Shown in pieces: positions 62,482-64,000 of a DNA stretch of 64,000 nucleotides. This DNA comes from Schistosoma mansoni (lineage: Eukaryota > Platyhelminthes > Trematoda > Strigeidida > Schistosomatidae), in assembly GCF_000237925.1 (NCBI RefSeq), contig NC_031495.1:32402706-32466705 (forward strand). Direction: 5' to 3'. Within the stretch, counting starts at the first letter, position 1, and the number at the start of each line of letters is the position of its first letter. A program made the position numbers and the translations under genes. Below the pieces are notes generated by a model. The model was not told where the DNA came from, did not search any database, and worked only from the letters and a program-made list of their open reading frames with translations.

Positions 62482-63088
62482 TAGTCTAGCTTCTGAAACG
62501 CTTTTTCACCATTATATGTTGAAATGCCTCGCTTACGGTGACTAGAATATCTATTGAACATGAAGCACTATAAACAGGACTGAGTAATCGATTAAAAAGT
62601 TATTAATTGCAAAAATACTTTACTAAGTGAAAGAAGTACTATAATCAATTAAGACTTTCCGGTTGTTTGACATTTCGTCTTAATCCTTGAGTAAAACAGC
62701 GATTCACACAAACTTCGCGTATCTAGAGCTGTCGATTTATTCTAATCCCTGGTATGTTGTCTTCTGGACCTAGTTAGCTAGGTTCAGTAGATCAAGTAAG
62801 GAAGCAACAATCGAGACGTGTACACTACAACACAAAGAAAGCTAAACTAATGTTCATCGTAATAATTTTGTGATTTGATTGAAGCGAAAGACTACTTAAA
62901 TATAAGAAAACTTAATGTTCATACAACCCAATGAACTCCCAACAAACCCACAGCAATTGAAATACGGAATGGTCGACTCACTTCAAACCGTTCAGGGTCG
63001 TTGAAAGAAAACGGCGGGCGGATTTAAGAGGGTCTAACTTTTTTACCGTGACCTTTTTTGCCATCCAGACTTTTCAGCCCTTAAGAAA
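62482..63088. promoter_or_regulatory. Upstream region of MRPL20
   Basis: The 600 bp between the gypsy LTR and the MRPL20 start codon should hold its promoter and 5' UTR. I see no clear core promoter motif. The LTR ends about 608 bp upstream of the start. Confidence 0.4.
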
Positions 63089-63648
63089 ATGAAGTTAACA
63101 GATGCTCTTTGCATTAGAAAAATTGTCCCGTTTATGCCATGTGACAGGTGGTTCCGGAAGGACAATTTAATGAAATTCGCTTTCGTAAGATATACATAAC
63201 ATTCCAGTAACGAATGAAGTTTTTCAAAGGTCGAATGGCCCGATGTCATAAACTAGGCACTAACCGTGTTATCAAGGCCTTCCAGTACATGAAAGATGCA
63301 AGAGAAGTCCGGAGGAACGAAATGAAATGCTTGTGGATGGAGCGACTGGAAATAGCTAGTGAACAGTGTGGTTTACCTAGTGCAAGAGCATTGTGTGAAG
63401 GCTTAGCCCAGTCTAATATCGCTCTTAATAAAAACATACTACAAATTTTATCTATTTACGAGCCTCGTACGTTCTCAGTAAGTCCCGATCTTTACAGTCA
63501 TATTTCTCAGGCTTTAGTGGATTTGTCCAAACAATATCATCTTGAAAAGGGAGTATCTGTTCCCAACATGTCTTCACCTCAAACAGTTATTACTAGAGGG
63601 TTGCTGACTTCGCCTGTTGTTCCAGGAAATAGAAATTTATATGAATAA
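63089..63648 (+). CDS. MRPL20: Mitochondrial ribosomal protein L20 (bL20m), two exons
   Basis: Large-subunit protein of the mitochondrial ribosome; its bacterial counterpart bL20 binds 23S rRNA early in assembly. Exons 63089-63184 and 63220-63648 are joined by a 35-bp intron (GTAAGA...TGAAG) in phase 0, giving 174 aa (human 149). The junction reads 'DRWFRKDNLMKFAF' + 'FFKGRMARC', which aligns without a gap with human '[23 protein letters not shown]'. Further matches are 'NRVIKAFQYMKDAREVRRNE', 'LWMERLEIASEQCGLP', 'ALNKNILQILSIYEPRTF'. The ATG at 63089 is the first in its frame. An ATG at 63214 would read through the intron end and lose the conserved N-terminus. The tail after about residue 125 is longer than in mammals. 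Probably imported, although no clear targeting peptide is visible. Confidence 0.9.
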
Positions 63649-63674
63649 TTCTGTTTGATAACAGTAAATTAACA

Positions 63675-63680
63675 AATAAA
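63675..63680 (+). terminator. Poly(A) signal of MRPL20
   Basis: AATAAA 27 bases after the MRPL20 stop codon and 43 bases before the next splice acceptor. Confidence 0.7.
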
Positions 63681-63703
63681 TATCTGACTTTATTCTTTTT
63701 GTC

Positions 63704-63723
63704 TTTTTTGACACTTATTTCAG
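63704..63723 (+). promoter_or_regulatory. Splice acceptor before the downstream ORF
   Basis: A pyrimidine-rich stretch ends in TTATTTCAG at 63723, 15 bases before an ATG. It may be a spliced-leader trans-splice site or a normal cis acceptor; the sequence alone does not decide. Confidence 0.5.
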
Positions 63724-63738
63724 CTGCCCATCATTATC

Positions 63739-64000
63739 ATGAATTACAATGTTTTGTTTCATTTAGTTGAAAAAGTCCTGTTGGGTTTCCAATGTGAACT
63801 CGGATTCACGTCCTTGTTAGGATTTTTAGGAAATAGCTATACTCAAAAGGGTCACCCGATCATCCTGAAAATGAACCGAAATGAAAGGAATCGCATTCGC
63901 ACTCAGATCAGAGTTTCTCGGAGCAAAAACTCAGCATCTGTTACCCGATCCAGCTTCACAACTCTTGACCACATACGTTCAGTGTGGAATCAGTTAAAGT
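63739..64000 (+). CDS. Unrecognised protein, partial (runs off the right edge)
   Basis: An open frame of 87 codons from ATG 63739 to the window end without a stop; the frame is open back to 63712. The protein starts 'MNYNVLFHLVEKVLLGFQCE' and later has a basic, serine-rich part ('KMNRNERNRIRTQIRVSRS'). I do not recognise a family. The reasons for calling it a gene are the length without a stop in A+T-rich DNA and the acceptor just in front. If the acceptor is a cis site, the true start lies upstream and these codons are an internal exon. It lies 91 bp after the MRPL20 stop on the same strand. Confidence 0.5.
   Translation, partial: MNYNVLFHLVEKVLLGFQCELGFTSLLGFLGNSYTQKGHPIILKMNRNERNRIRTQIRVSRSKNSASVTRSSFTTLDHIRSVWNQLK

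Noticed and set aside
63214-63219. ATG 63214 as the MRPL20 start
   Set aside because: It lies at the end of a 35-bp intron; the upstream exon restores the conserved N-terminus in phase.
1-64000. CRISPR arrays, operons with ribosome binding sites, phage or plasmid modules
   Set aside because: The sequence is a spliced eukaryotic genome with LINEs and LTR elements. No regular spacer-repeat array is present.

Overview
This 64 kb window is A+T-rich animal DNA that looks like a blood fluke (Schistosoma or a close relative). The evidence is internal. Host genes carry introns of only 29-35 bp near their 5' ends and multi-kilobase introns further in. Most remaining sequence is decayed RTE-clade (SR2/SR3, Perere-3 type) and CR1/Jockey-type LINEs plus Ty3/gypsy relics of the kind reported from schistosomes. 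Species and chromosome cannot be read from the sequence.

Host genes: (1) CCT6, the zeta subunit of the TRiC/CCT chaperonin, + strand, seven exons from 11687 to 22227; (2) a NECAP1/2-like endocytic adaptor, - strand, three exons from 29535 down to 24672, convergent with CCT6; (3) MRPL20 (mitochondrial ribosomal protein bL20m), + strand, two exons from 63089 to 63648; (4) an unrecognised reading frame from 63739 off the right edge, starting 91 bp after the MRPL20 stop behind a good splice acceptor. The last two could be one transcription unit resolved by spliced-leader trans-splicing.

Layout: 1-5100 holds CR1/Jockey-type LINE remains with an RTE copy between them; 5206-8072 is a long RTE copy on the - strand, cut by a 200-bp assembly gap (8073-8272); 8273-9392 is one arm of a long-range inverted repeat carrying a 644-bp LTR; 9393-22227 is the CCT6 upstream region and gene, whose fifth intron holds an antisense RTE copy and a fold-back element; 24672-29535 is NECAP; 30250-46100 is a dense patchwork of RTE, CR1 and gypsy pieces including two more inverted-repeat arms; 46100-54777 is mostly unrecognised A+T-rich DNA; 54778-62481 is a broken Ty3/gypsy element with matching 327-bp LTRs and a CR1-type LINE inside it; 62482-64000 is the MRPL20 neighbourhood.

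The strongest unusual signal is three pairs of inverted segments of exactly equal length (938, 1120 and 1731 bp), identical wherever compared by eye. The boundaries do not coincide with element ends. In the first pair divergence changes abruptly to none, as in gene conversion. Recent segmental inversion-duplication, ongoing conversion or assembly error are all possible, and long reads would tell them apart.
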